Assembly: GCA_049840475.1 (NCBI GenBank)
Contig: JASGKX010000001.1
Coordinates: 1,798,001-1,862,000 of the forward strand
DNA: 64,000 nucleotides
Reading direction: 5' to 3'
Origin: JBGVSA01 sp049840475
GTDB taxonomy: Bacteria > Pseudomonadota > Gammaproteobacteria > Burkholderiales > Rhodocyclaceae
Part shown: in pieces, positions 26,815 through 36,197 of the stretch
How positions within the stretch are numbered: the stretch's first letter is position 1
Layout of the letters: the number at the start of each line of letters is the position of its first letter
Made by a program: the position numbers and the translations under genes
The notes under the pieces: model-generated
What the model saw: the letters and a program-made list of their open reading frames with translations, nothing else
The model's database searches: none
What the model was told of the DNA's origin: nothing

Positions 26815-29199
26815 GTGAGCAACTTCATCATCCGCAAAGTCGCCGTACTCGGCGCTGGCGTCATGGGTGCGCAGATCGCCGCGCACTGTGCCAATGCCGA
26901 AGTCCCGGTGGTTCTGTTCGACCTGCCGGCCAAAGAGGGCGACCCGAACGGCATCGTGCGCCGCGCGCTCGACGGCCTGAAAAAACTCGAACCCTCGCCG
27001 CTGGCGACGGCAGACCGCGTGCAGTACATCGAAGTCGCGAACTACGAGCAGCACATCGCCAAGCTCGCCGAGTGCGACCTCATCATCGAGGCCATCGCCG
27101 AAAAAATGGAATGGAAGCTCGACCTGTATAAGAAGGTCGCGCCGCACATCCGCCCCGACGCGATCTTCGCCACCAATACCTCGGGCCTGTCGATCAATGC
27201 GCTGGCCGACGGCTGCCCCGCAGCGCTGCGGCCTCGCTTCTGCGGCGTGCACTTCTTCAACCCGCCGCGCTATATGTCGCTGGTGGAGTTGATCCCCTGC
27301 GCCGGCACCGACGCCGCGCTGCTCGATCAACTGGAAACGTTCCTCACCACCACGCTGGGCAAGAGCGTGGTGCGCGCGCTCGATACGCCCAATTTTGTCG
27401 CCAACCGCGTCGGCGTGTTTTCGATTCTCGCCGTCATGCATCACACGCAGCGGTTTGGGTTGGGCTTCGACGAAGTGGACGCGCTGACCGGCCCGCTCAT
27501 TGGTCGTCCCAAAAGTGCGACCTATCGCACCGCTGACGTGGTTGGTCTCGACACGCTCGCGCATGTCATCAAGACGATGACCGACAACCTGCGTGACGAC
27601 CCGTGGGCGAAGTACTACGCCGCACCGGCGTGGCTGGCCGCGCTGATCGAACGCGGGGCGTTGGGCCAGAAGACCAAGGCTGGCATCTATCGCAAGGATG
27701 GCAAGGTCATCAAAGTCCTGGACCTTGCACAGCAGGATTACCGCGAAAGCGCCGGCAAGGTCGCCGATGAGGTCGCTGAAGTCCTCGCCGACAAAAATCC
27801 GGCCGCGCGCTTTGCACGCCTGCGCGCCAGCACGCATCCGCAAGCGCAGTTCCTGTGGTCGATCTTCCGCGACGTGTTCCATTACGTTGCCGTGCATCTG
27901 AAAGACATCGCCCACAACGCGCGCGACGTTGATTTCGCCATGCGCTGGGGCTTTGGCTGGGCGCAAGGGCCGTTTGAAACCTGGCAGGCCGCAGGCTGGC
28001 ACGACATCGCCAAAGCGGTGGGCGACGACATTGCTGCGGGGTTGTCCATGGCCGACGTTGCCTTGCCGGCATGGGTGAGCGAAGTCGACGGCGTGCACGG
28101 CGCAGCCGGGTCGTACTCTGCCTCGACCCGCGTTCAGCAAACGCGTTCTGCGCTGTCGGTGTACCAGCGCCAGCTCTTTCCTGAACGCGTCTTCGGCGAG
28201 GCAGAGGAGCGCGGCCGTACGCTGTGGGAGACCGACGAGGTTCGCATGTGGACGCTCGACGATGAAGACGGGGCGCATGTGCCTGTGTTGTCGTTCAAGA
28301 GCAAGATGTGCGCGGTCGGTCCGGGCGTACTCGACGGCATCATCGAAGCGGTGCATCGCGCCGAGCGCGATCATGATGGCCTCGTCATCTGGCAGCCGAA
28401 GGCTCCGTTCTCGGTGGGCGCCAACCTCAAGCAGATCCGCCCCGTGCTGGAAGCGGGCGACTTCAAAACGCTCGACGGTATCGTGGCGCGCTTCCAGGAG
28501 ATGTCGCAGACCATCAAGTACGCGCAAGTGCCCGTCATCGCTGCAGTCAATGGCATGGCGTTGGGCGGTGGGTGCGAGATCGTCATGCACTCGGCGCGCG
28601 CGGTGTGTGCGCTGGAAAGCTACATCGGTCTGGTGGAAGTGGGCGTTGGCCTGATCCCGGCGGGCGGTGGCTGCAAGGAGTTCGCCGAGCGCACCGCGGA
28701 GCTGGCCGCGCGTACCGCGACCAACGATCCGATGAACTGGCTGCAGGGCGTATTCCAGACCATCGCCATGGCGAACGTGTCGAAGAGTGCCCGGAACGCG
28801 AAGGAGATATCGCTCCTGCGCGAACATGACATCGTGGTGATGAACCCACACGAAATCCTCTACGTCGCACGCAAGACCGCGCGCGCGATGACCGCAGCCG
28901 GCTATCGGCCCAAGCTGCCGCCGGCGGGCGTGCCGGTGGCCGGGCGCGGCGGCATCGCCACGCTGGAAATGATGCTGGTGAACATGCACGAAGGTGGCTT
29001 CATCTCGGACCACGACTACCGCGTGTCGAAGGCTGTCGCCACGGCGCTGTGCGGTGGCGAGGTGGATGCTGGCTCGATGGTGTCGGAGCAATGGCTGCTT
29101 GAAGTGGAGCGCGCCCAGTTCGTTGATCTGTTGCGCACACCTGCCACACAGGCCCGACTCATCCACATGCTCGAAACCGGCAAGCCGCTGCGCAACTGA
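26815..29199 (+). CDS. FadB'-type 3-hydroxyacyl-CoA dehydrogenase / enoyl-CoA hydratase
   Basis: The 794-residue product has the reverse domain order to the previous bifunctional enzyme. The dehydrogenase domain is first (KVAVLGAGVMGAQIAAHCAN near residue 8, VHFFNPPRYMSLVELI near 145) and the hydratase is at the C-terminal side (NGMALGGGCEIVMHSA near 580, GLVEVGVGLIPAGGG near 605). This layout is known from the FadB' enzymes of Cupriavidus and Ralstonia. A GTG at 26815 behind GAAGGGGAAGC is the start. It is followed after 11 bases by its thiolase partner. Confidence 0.94.
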   Translation: MSNFIIRKVAVLGAGVMGAQIAAHCANAEVPVVLFDLPAKEGDPNGIVRRALDGLKKLEPSPLATADRVQYIEVANYEQHIAKLAECDLIIEAIAEKMEWKLDLYKKVAPHIRPDAIFATNTSGLSINALADGCPAALRPRFCGVHFFNPPRYMSLVELIPCAGTDAALLDQLETFLTTTLGKSVVRALDTPNFVANRVGVFSILAVMHHTQRFGLGFDEVDALTGPLIGRPKSATYRTADVVGLDTLAHVIKTMTDNLRDDPWAKYYAAPAWLAALIERGALGQKTKAGIYRKDGKVIKVLDLAQQDYRESAGKVADEVAEVLADKNPAARFARLRASTHPQAQFLWSIFRDVFHYVAVHLKDIAHNARDVDFAMRWGFGWAQGPFETWQAAGWHDIAKAVGDDIAAGLSMADVALPAWVSEVDGVHGAAGSYSASTRVQQTRSALSVYQRQLFPERVFGEAEERGRTLWETDEVRMWTLDDEDGAHVPVLSFKSKMCAVGPGVLDGIIEAVHRAERDHDGLVIWQPKAPFSVGANLKQIRPVLEAGDFKTLDGIVARFQEMSQTIKYAQVPVIAAVNGMALGGGCEIVMHSARAVCALESYIGLVEVGVGLIPAGGGCKEFAERTAELAARTATNDPMNWLQGVFQTIAMANVSKSARNAKEISLLREHDIVVMNPHEILYVARKTARAMTAAGYRPKLPPAGVPVAGRGGIATLEMMLVNMHEGGFISDHDYRVSKAVATALCGGEVDAGSMVSEQWLLEVERAQFVDLLRTPATQARLIHMLETGKPLRN

Positions 29200-29210
29200 T
29201 TCGGAGATCC

Positions 29211-30413
29211 ATGATGACTAGACAGATTCAAGACGCCTACATCGTCGCCGCCACGCGTACGCCGGTGGCCAAGCGTCGTGGTGCATTCCGCAACGTGCGC
29301 CCGGACGACATGCTGGCTCACGTGTTGCGCGAAGTCGTCGGCAAGGTGGATGGGCTCGACGCACATGAGATCGGCGATGTGATCGTCGGTTGTGCCATGC
29401 CCGAGGCCGAGCAGGGCATGAACGTGGCGCGCATTGGCGCATTGCTCGCCGGCCTGCCGCAAAGCGTGCCGGGCATCACCATCAACCGCTTCTGTTCGTC
29501 CGGCCTCAATGCCGTGGCCGACGCGGCGATGCGCATTCAACTGGGCGAGGCCGACGTCATGATCGGCGCCGGCACCGAGTCGATGACGATCATGCCGCAG
29601 ATGATGGGCAACAAGGTCGCGATCAATCCGGCGGTGTTCGCCAACGACGAGCATCGAGCCATTGCCTATGGCATGGGCTTGACCGCCGAACGGGTGGCGA
29701 CGCGCTACAACGTCTCGCGCGACGATCAGGACGCATTCGCCCAGGCTTCGCACGAGAAGGCATCGGCCGCCATCGCAGCCGGTCACTTTCGCAACGAGAT
29801 TTCGCCCTATACCGTGCAAGAGCATCGCGCCGGCGCCGGGGCCGAGGTGCAGATCGTCGAACGCCTTGTCGACACCGACGAGGGGCCGCGTGCGGACAGT
29901 TCGCGCGAAGGGCTCGCCAAGCTCAGGCCCGTGTTCGCCGCGAAGGGCTCCGTGACGGCGGGCAACAGCTCGCAGATGTCCGACGGTGCTGCCGCCGTGT
30001 TGCTGATGAGCGAAGCGGCCGTCAAGCGTTATGGCGTGACGCCGATCGCGCGCTATCGCAGCTTCTCAGTCGCGGGCGTACCGCCCGAGGTGATGGGCAT
30101 TGGCCCGGTCGAAGCGATTCCGCGTGCGCTGACGCGGGCCGGCATTGCGCAGCAGGACATCGGCTGGATCGAGCTGAACGAGGCGTTTGCGGCGCAGGCG
30201 CTGGCGGTGATCCGCACGCTGGGGCTCGACCCGGCACGCGTCAATCCGCTTGGCGGCGCCATCGCGCTGGGCCATCCGCTCGGCGCAACGGGGGCGATTC
30301 GCGTGGCAACGTTGATGAGCGCCATGCAGCGTGACGCCGCCCTAAAGTACGGCATGGTGACCATGTGCGTCGGCACCGGCATGGGCGCGGCGGGCATTTT
30401 CGAGCGCGTGTAG
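29211..30413 (+). CDS. fadA: Acetyl-CoA acetyltransferase, FadA-like thiolase
   Basis: The 400-residue product has thiolase motifs NRFCSSGLNAVADA with the nucleophilic Cys near residue 94, WIELNEAFAAQALAV near 320, GHPLGATGAIR near 355 and CVGTGMGAAGIFE at the end. It would cleave 3-ketoacyl-CoA as the partner of the preceding dehydrogenase/hydratase. A stem GTGCGGTGGC/GCCACCGCGCAC follows the stop but has no U-run. The start may be either of two adjacent ATG codons at 29211. Confidence 0.93.
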   Translation: MMTRQIQDAYIVAATRTPVAKRRGAFRNVRPDDMLAHVLREVVGKVDGLDAHEIGDVIVGCAMPEAEQGMNVARIGALLAGLPQSVPGITINRFCSSGLNAVADAAMRIQLGEADVMIGAGTESMTIMPQMMGNKVAINPAVFANDEHRAIAYGMGLTAERVATRYNVSRDDQDAFAQASHEKASAAIAAGHFRNEISPYTVQEHRAGAGAEVQIVERLVDTDEGPRADSSREGLAKLRPVFAAKGSVTAGNSSQMSDGAAAVLLMSEAAVKRYGVTPIARYRSFSVAGVPPEVMGIGPVEAIPRALTRAGIAQQDIGWIELNEAFAAQALAVIRTLGLDPARVNPLGGAIALGHPLGATGAIRVATLMSAMQRDAALKYGMVTMCVGTGMGAAGIFERV

Positions 30414-30633
30414 CCCTCTTGTGCGGTGGCGCGCCATGCGTTGCCACCGCGCACCGTCTGAACCGTGCCCCGTCCGGCAGGCTGGAGCAATTTGCGCCGT
30501 TGCTACAGGAGTTATGTCGGCGGTCTGTGGGAATGTTCTGTTGCTCTGACCGCAGTGATGTGTGTCAAGTCGGCGAGCGACATCAACGCAATGATCCGCA
30601 TCCGTATTCGTTCCCGACGGGTGTTCGTCGATC

Positions 30634-31344
30634 ATGCGTGCCGGAATTCCTGCCCTTGTCATTTGTCTGTTCCTGGCCGCCTGCGGCGATCCGAAGGATG
30701 TTGCCATTCCCGGCAATCCCGGCGACTGGGAAGTCGCGTTGTCCGATGTCTTTCACCAACTGAACGAACAAGACCGCACACTGCTGGCGGGTTATCTGAC
30801 GCGGGCGCGCATCGGTGAAGGCTTTGGGCGCCTTGGTGTCCCGCGTGGCATTTCTGTTGGGCGCGCCATTGAACACGAGCGTGACTACCTTGTGCGCGCC
30901 TCCCGCGCCGCCGCCGATCGCGAGGCGCAACTGCAACAGCACACCGCGCTGCGTCAAACCGCTATCGACACCATCCGCAGCGTGGTGACGGTCCGGGTTG
31001 ACGACGTCCAGGTGCAGCGAGGCAACGCCAGGCGCCGCCGCACGGCCGATCTGCAACAGGTCTGGCTGACGCTGCAGAACCAGGGGGAGATGCCTATCAA
31101 GGCAGTGGTGGGCGAAGCGGTTCTACTCGACATGCGCGGCGCCGAAGTCGCACGCATCGGTTTTCGGTGCAACACAGCCATTGCACCGGGACAGAGCGTG
31201 CGTTGGCACGGCGAGCGGGTTTTCGATACCTCGTTGCCGGGTCACCAGATGCTCGCCGATCTCAAGCCGGGGCAATACTCCACGCGCTTCGAACCATCAC
31301 TGGTTGCGTTCTCCGATGGCTCGAAGCTGTCGGTGGCACAGTGA
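30634..31344 (+). CDS. Predicted lipoprotein of unknown function
   Basis: The 236-residue product has a lipoprotein signal MRAGIPALVICLFLAACGDP with the lipobox LAAC at residues 14-17; Asp two residues after Cys (CGD) hints at inner-membrane retention if the enterobacterial rule applies. The middle is a basic and helical stretch (RASRAAADREAQLQQ, GNARRRRTADLQQ), followed by a likely beta domain (VWLTLQNQGEMPIKAV). I do not recognise the family. It converges with the LolA-like gene, four bases apart. Confidence 0.75.
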   Translation: MRAGIPALVICLFLAACGDPKDVAIPGNPGDWEVALSDVFHQLNEQDRTLLAGYLTRARIGEGFGRLGVPRGISVGRAIEHERDYLVRASRAAADREAQLQQHTALRQTAIDTIRSVVTVRVDDVQVQRGNARRRRTADLQQVWLTLQNQGEMPIKAVVGEAVLLDMRGAEVARIGFRCNTAIAPGQSVRWHGERVFDTSLPGHQMLADLKPGQYSTRFEPSLVAFSDGSKLSVAQ

Positions 31345-31348
31345 CGGG

Positions 31349-32110
31349 TCACTGCAGTTTCTTGAGGTATTCCTTGGTGAACACGTGATCGGGCAGATCG
31401 CGCGGCTTCATCGCATCGTATTCCAGCACCGACACCTCGCCCGGCTTGAGGGCGTCTTCCATCACCAGCCGCGTCGGCCGGGTCTTGCCGCCGAGTGACT
31501 TGAAGTTCTCGTAGCGGCAATTCTTGAGCAGTCTGCCTGATAGCGAATAGAACTCCGCCTTGTACGGATAGCTGTTCGACTGTTTTACCCAGTACATGAC
31601 TTTCGCATACGTTACGCCACGGTCTACCGCGCTGAGTTCGAGCACGTCGTACACTTCGCCATCAATGGTGTCGGTACGCACCACCTTCGGGGTGTAGTCT
31701 CCCGCAAAGTTGGCGCGCGCCAGGTCACCATAGGCGACTTCGCCGGTCAGCCGCTGGGCGACTGACAGCCGGACCGGCTGCGAAACATTGGGCATGAACA
31801 GCCACAGGTCGCGCGCTTTCATCAGCAATACCTGCCCGCGTTCGGCGGCTGGCTCGGTGGTCATGACGATCGTGTTGTCATTGCCCTTGGAGAGCACGCG
31901 ATACTTGCGGACCTCCGGTGCCTGGTCCGGCGCCTTGGAGGTAATGGCAATATCGACCTGGAAACCGTCGGCGGGAAAGCGCACCCGGTCGGCTTTCTCG
32001 ACGATCGAGCGTGCCATATCTGACTCTTGGGCTGCGGCGGGCAGTGCTACACTCGCCGCCGCAATGGCGAGTAGCAGCGTCATGTGACGCAGGATTGTCA
32101 GGGTGGGCAT
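31349..32110 (-). CDS. LolA-like outer membrane lipoprotein-sorting protein
   Basis: The 253-residue product has a signal peptide (MTLLLAIAAASVALPAAAQ) and the body typical of the LolA-like sorting-protein family often annotated next to ABC or RND exporters: VDIAITSKAPDQ, MLWLFMPNVSQPVRL-like LWLFMPNVSQPVRLS near 105, and VRTDTIDGEVYDVLELSA near 150. It would act in the periplasm on a lipidic cargo. It is divergent from the ATPase gene across 75 bases, so both may share control. Confidence 0.85.
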   Translation of the reverse strand: MPTLTILRHMTLLLAIAAASVALPAAAQESDMARSIVEKADRVRFPADGFQVDIAITSKAPDQAPEVRKYRVLSKGNDNTIVMTTEPAAERGQVLLMKARDLWLFMPNVSQPVRLSVAQRLTGEVAYGDLARANFAGDYTPKVVRTDTIDGEVYDVLELSAVDRGVTYAKVMYWVKQSNSYPYKAEFYSLSGRLLKNCRYENFKSLGGKTRPTRLVMEDALKPGEVSVLEYDAMKPRDLPDHVFTKEYLKKLQ

Positions 32111-32185
32111 CGTTGTGGCTCCCGCTGGGCTGGGGGAGTGAAAGGATGGCCCCGCAACCAGGGCTTGGCAAGGGAGAACGCCACA

Positions 32186-32908
32186 ATGGGCGTCGTTGTC
32201 GAGGTGGACAAGGTCAGCAAGGTTTACGAACTTGGCGGGCAGATGTTCCAGGCCCTCAAGAGCGTCAGCCTGGCGATCGAAGAGGGCGTGTTCATGGCCA
32301 TTGCCGGACCTTCGGGCAGTGGCAAGACCTCGCTGTTGAACCTGATCGGTTGCATCGATACACCGAGCGGCGGCCGCATTCTTATCGACGGTGTTGACGT
32401 GGCCGGAAAATCCGCCGATGAACTGGCCGACCTGCGCAACCGCACCATCGGATTCATTTTCCAGACCTTCAATCTGCTGCCTGTGCTCAGCGCGGCGGAG
32501 AACGTCGAGTATCCGCTACTGCGCCGAAGCGACCTGACGGTTGCCGAGCGGCGTGCGCGGGTCAAGCATTTCCTGAATCTCGTGGGCTTGTCCAACTTTG
32601 CCGGGCGGCGGCCGAACCAGCTCTCGGGCGGGCAGCGGCAACGCGTGGCGATTGCCCGCGCGCTGGCGGTGGAACCGCGTATCGTGCTGGCCGACGAGCC
32701 GACCGCCAACCTCGACCGCAAAACGGGCGACGAGATCCTTAAGCTGATGCGCTCGCTCAACAAGCAACTGGGCACCACCTTCATCTTCTCCACCCACGAC
32801 AAGCGGGTGATGGCGATGGCCGACCGGCTGGTGCGTATTTCGGATGGTGAACTGACCCTGCTCGGCGTGCGGACGGCCGACCGCTGGGCTTACGTCAAGG
32901 CGCGCTGA
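32186..32908 (+). CDS. LolD/MacB-type ABC transporter ATPase
   Basis: The 240-residue product is an ABC ATPase with Walker A GPSGSGKTSLLNLIG near residue 39, FQTFNLLPVLSAAENV with the Q-loop near 90, signature LSGGQRQRVAIARALA near 143, Walker B IVLADEPTANLD near 166 and the switch His in STHD near 200. These features and length match the LolD/MacB exporter group that pairs with FtsX-type permeases. No permease gene is adjacent: a barrel gene follows after 29 bases. The start is ATG 32186. Confidence 0.92.
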   Translation: MGVVVEVDKVSKVYELGGQMFQALKSVSLAIEEGVFMAIAGPSGSGKTSLLNLIGCIDTPSGGRILIDGVDVAGKSADELADLRNRTIGFIFQTFNLLPVLSAAENVEYPLLRRSDLTVAERRARVKHFLNLVGLSNFAGRRPNQLSGGQRQRVAIARALAVEPRIVLADEPTANLDRKTGDEILKLMRSLNKQLGTTFIFSTHDKRVMAMADRLVRISDGELTLLGVRTADRWAYVKAR

Positions 32909-32937
32909 TTACGGCGCGTCGGGGAGACCGAATCGAC

Positions 32938-34287
32938 ATGAAGCACAAGCACACCGCCCTTGCCATGCTGGTCGCCTGCTCCCTTTCGGGGATCGGTGCC
33001 GGTGCGGCGGCGCAATCGCGCGACGCGTTGTTCGACGACGCCACGCCTGCGGCCGAACCTTCCTCGGGCGGCACGACGCGCTTTTTCGGCAGTACCGAGG
33101 CGGACATTGCCCGCAGCGTGGACGACCCGGAACACTGGTCGCACCTGCGCTGGCGCAACACCATCGGCGCGCAGGGCAGCGGGGCGGGGCTCAAGTGGAA
33201 GCTCGGTGCCCGTATCGATCTGGACGCCGCCTACGCCGGCCGCAACCAGGACATCTACCCGCCTGCGGTGCGCAACAACCAGAAGATCGACGTCGAGCTC
33301 AAAGAGAACTACGTTGACGCGTCGGCCGGTGGGCTCGAATGGCGGCTGGGCAAGCAGAACATCGTATGGGGCGAGCTGGTCGGCATCTTCGTGGCCGACG
33401 TTGTCTCGCCGCGCGACACCCGGGACTTTCTGCGTACCGATACCGAAGAGGTGCGCCGCACCCAGTGGGCCGTGCGCGCGGAGAAATTCTCCGGCGACTG
33501 GCATGGCGAACTGGTGTGGATTCCCGTGCAGACCTACGACAACATCGGCAAGCCGGGTGCGGACTTCTACCCCTATCCGGTGCCGCCCACGCCGGGCTAT
33601 GCCTACGATATCGCGCAGGAACGCCGCCCTGAGCGCGATTTCGCCAACGGCAGTTTCGGCGGCCGCATTGGCGTGCTGAAGTCGGGTTGGGATGTTGCTG
33701 GCTTTGCTTACCAGAGCCGCGACGTCAATCCCACGTTCGAACGCAGCATCGTAACGTCCCCCATTCCGACGACTGTCTACACGCCCGTGCATGACCGCAT
33801 CACCCAGGTCGGCGGAACGGTCAGCAAGGACTTCAGCGGCATCGTGCTCAAGGGCGAAGGCGTGTGGACGTCGGGTCGCCGCTTTACGCTGACGCGTCTC
33901 GACGACGATGACGGCCTGAAAAAGTCGCAATCTTTCGACTGGGCGCTGGGCATGGACGCTACGCCGCTCGACGCCCTGCGCGTGAACCTGCAACTCTTCG
34001 GGCGTTCGCTGGCGAGTCACGACTCTTCGATGCTGGTTGACAAGAACGAAACCGGCGGCAGCATCATGGGCACCTACGCGCTGGCCAGTAATCTCGATGC
34101 GCAATTGCTGTGGGTGACGAGCTTCAATCGCTCCGAAGGCTGGCTGGCGCCAGTGGTGATCTGGCGGATCACGCCCAATACGCGTCTGCGGTTTGGGGCG
34201 GACTTCTTCTACGGACCGCAGACAGGGGCCATCGGGCGCTACGACAGCAAGGATCGGGTCTACGGCGAATTGCGCTATACGTATTGA
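32938..34287 (+). CDS. DUF1302-like outer membrane beta-barrel protein
   Basis: The 449-residue product has a signal peptide ending AAAQ and long alternating strands with repeated aromatic residues (WRLGKQNIVWGELVGIFVAD, FGGRIGVLKSGWDVAGFAYQ) and ends YGELRYTY, consistent with an outer-membrane barrel. The GKQNIVWGE block is typical of DUF1302 proteins, often encoded with LolA-like proteins and lipid exporters. It follows the ATPase gene after 29 bases and is probably cotranscribed, so the three genes may form an envelope lipid pathway. Confidence 0.82.
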   Translation: MKHKHTALAMLVACSLSGIGAGAAAQSRDALFDDATPAAEPSSGGTTRFFGSTEADIARSVDDPEHWSHLRWRNTIGAQGSGAGLKWKLGARIDLDAAYAGRNQDIYPPAVRNNQKIDVELKENYVDASAGGLEWRLGKQNIVWGELVGIFVADVVSPRDTRDFLRTDTEEVRRTQWAVRAEKFSGDWHGELVWIPVQTYDNIGKPGADFYPYPVPPTPGYAYDIAQERRPERDFANGSFGGRIGVLKSGWDVAGFAYQSRDVNPTFERSIVTSPIPTTVYTPVHDRITQVGGTVSKDFSGIVLKGEGVWTSGRRFTLTRLDDDDGLKKSQSFDWALGMDATPLDALRVNLQLFGRSLASHDSSMLVDKNETGGSIMGTYALASNLDAQLLWVTSFNRSEGWLAPVVIWRITPNTRLRFGADFFYGPQTGAIGRYDSKDRVYGELRYTY

Positions 34288-34307
34288 GTCTTTCAATGCG
34301 TCAGCGA

Positions 34308-34338
34308 ACGACGGGCATGCCAAAAGCATGTCCGTCGT
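34308..34338 (+). terminator. Hairpin between the barrel gene and the PL10 pectate lyase
   Basis: ACGACGGGCATGC and GCATGTCCGTCGT pair over 13 bp with one G-T and a CAAAA loop, followed by CGTTT. It separates two converging genes. Confidence 0.7.
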
Positions 34339-34355
34339 CGTTTGGCGCGATGAAA

Positions 34356-36197
34356 TCAACCCTTCTTGACTGGTGCGACGAACGCAATCAGCTTGCCGAG
34401 GTTGCTGACGAAGTGACTCGTCGAAATCCCCAGCGGCCGATCCTTCTTGACGTAGGGCGATACCAGCGGCGGGTCTTGCGGGTCGTAGGGCGAAGTGTCG
34501 TAGATGTCGCCCACGTGCTTGCTCATGTACTCCGCACCCTTGTACGCCGTGGTCGGGCCGTTGCCGCGATACGGATTGGTGACAGCCGGGATTGCCGTGA
34601 GCCAGTAGTTCTTGTCGCCCAGGCTCGTGACCAGCGTCGAAGCCGCATCCGCCGTGACCGTGGGCGTGGCCATCACCGCCCCTTCGAACAGATCGGGGAA
34701 ATCCACTTCGCGGATCGAGAAGTACTTTGGCAACGCTCGCGCCGCAGTGGCCTTGAGCGGAGAGCCCTTCACCATCTCGGCGATCTGCGCGTCGGTCATG
34801 GCGCTGTACCGGTCGTAGGTCTTTTGCAGTGCGGCCACGTCAATGTTGCGCCCGGCCGAATAGTGGCTGGGTGTGTTACGCAGGTCCTTGTCGACGTAGT
34901 ACGCGCCGTTGTGGATGTTGGACCCATAGCGGTGGACGTAGCGGGCCTCGTTGGTGCCCAGTTCGACGAAAGTCGGGTGCGAGCGTTTGGCGAGGAGCGG
35001 ATTGATGGCGGCGGCATCGGCTGGCAGCCGACAGGTTTCGAGCCAGGCGATGGCCTCCGGCACGCGCGCGAGGTATTTGCGGTCGCCCGTGATCAGAAAA
35101 TAGTTGAACAACTGCCGGACGTTCGTCTGCGTGGTGTGCGTGGCCAATCCGCGCGGCTCGTAGCTGCGCGCTGCGGCCGGGGCGCCCGCCGGGCGCCCGT
35201 TGGTGTCCACGGACAGGTGCTGCAATCCCCATCCAGCCTGCGGTGCGGGTTGCTGCATGCGGCGCATGCATTCCATGGCCCGCCCCACGGGCGCGATGAG
35301 GTCGGTGCGGCCGAGCCCGATCACGCATAGCAGGAGGAACTTGATGTTCTCGCCGGCAACGTCGTCATTGAAGGTGACAAATCGCGTGTAGTCGCCGTCT
35401 TCCATGCCGCTGAATGCACCCACTGGTAGCTGCGACGGGTTGGGCGGATTCATGGTCAACACGGCACCGTCATAGGGCGGCCAGCGTTGCGGCCAGCCGC
35501 CGTCGGCCACGCCGCCTGCGAATTGCGACTTGACGACGAAATCGATGGCGCGATTGAGCGGTGCGAGAAAGCGTGCGTCTTTCTTTTCCAGGTACATGCG
35601 CAGCATGAACTGCGACGCGACGGCCGTGCCGGCGTCGTCGAAAGTAGCGTTGCCGTAGTAGTGCTGAAACTCTTCGAGCCGCCATCCGTTGGCGCCGACG
35701 GTCTCATACCAGTGCTTGAGCGAATCTTCACCCGCGAAGTCGTGGATGTAGTTCCAGCCACCAGCCGGGTGTTGTGCTTCGATCAAGGCGAGCCCGGTGC
35801 GTAGCGCGGCGTTGTAGAACAGCTCGTCACCGGTGGCGTGGTAGGCGTCGAGGATCGCGTGGCCCGCCGTCGGTGTGCCGGGCGGTTGAATCCAGCACAT
35901 CGTGCGCTTGGCTTCCATCTCACCCCAGGTGGTGGTGAGGTCCGGCAGATAGGCCCAGACGTAGCCGCCACGATACGAGACGGTCTGGTCCATGTAGTTG
36001 ACTGCTCGTTTCATGGCGTCGATGGCAGCCGCCTGTGCCGCATCGACCGACGATGAAGACGAGCTGCCGCCCGATTTGCTGGCGGAGGAATCGACGTTCG
36101 ATGTGCCTCCGGCAGCGCTCCCTTTATCACTGTTGCCGGCGGCGGTCAGCGCGACAGGTGCCAGCATTGATGAAATAAGGAATCTCCTGCGCTTCAT
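34356..36197 (-). CDS. PL10-type pectate lyase, exported by Tat
   Basis: The 613-residue product starts MKRRRFLISSMLAPVALTAA, a twin-arginine signal, followed by a Ser/Gly-rich linker (residues 25-52). The catalytic region has family-10 polysaccharide lyase blocks GGYVWAYLPDLTTTWGEME near 77, MCWIQPPGTPTAGHAILDAY, GGWNYIHDFAGE near 145 and EEFQHYYGNATFDDAGTA near 178. It should cut polygalacturonate by beta-elimination. A long C-terminal region beyond the usual domain is present. RBS AGGAG precedes ATG 36197. A second, PL1-type lyase lies at 59.6 kb. Confidence 0.9.
   Translation of the reverse strand: MKRRRFLISSMLAPVALTAAGNSDKGSAAGGTSNVDSSASKSGGSSSSSSVDAAQAAAIDAMKRAVNYMDQTVSYRGGYVWAYLPDLTTTWGEMEAKRTMCWIQPPGTPTAGHAILDAYHATGDELFYNAALRTGLALIEAQHPAGGWNYIHDFAGEDSLKHWYETVGANGWRLEEFQHYYGNATFDDAGTAVASQFMLRMYLEKKDARFLAPLNRAIDFVVKSQFAGGVADGGWPQRWPPYDGAVLTMNPPNPSQLPVGAFSGMEDGDYTRFVTFNDDVAGENIKFLLLCVIGLGRTDLIAPVGRAMECMRRMQQPAPQAGWGLQHLSVDTNGRPAGAPAAARSYEPRGLATHTTQTNVRQLFNYFLITGDRKYLARVPEAIAWLETCRLPADAAAINPLLAKRSHPTFVELGTNEARYVHRYGSNIHNGAYYVDKDLRNTPSHYSAGRNIDVAALQKTYDRYSAMTDAQIAEMVKGSPLKATAARALPKYFSIREVDFPDLFEGAVMATPTVTADAASTLVTSLGDKNYWLTAIPAVTNPYRGNGPTTAYKGAEYMSKHVGDIYDTSPYDPQDPPLVSPYVKKDRPLGISTSHFVSNLGKLIAFVAPVKKG

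Noticed and set aside
26683..29166. Open frame of 827 codons on the minus strand opposite the FadB' gene
   Set aside because: Shadow of high-GC codon bias; no family motifs, and the plus-strand gene is certain.
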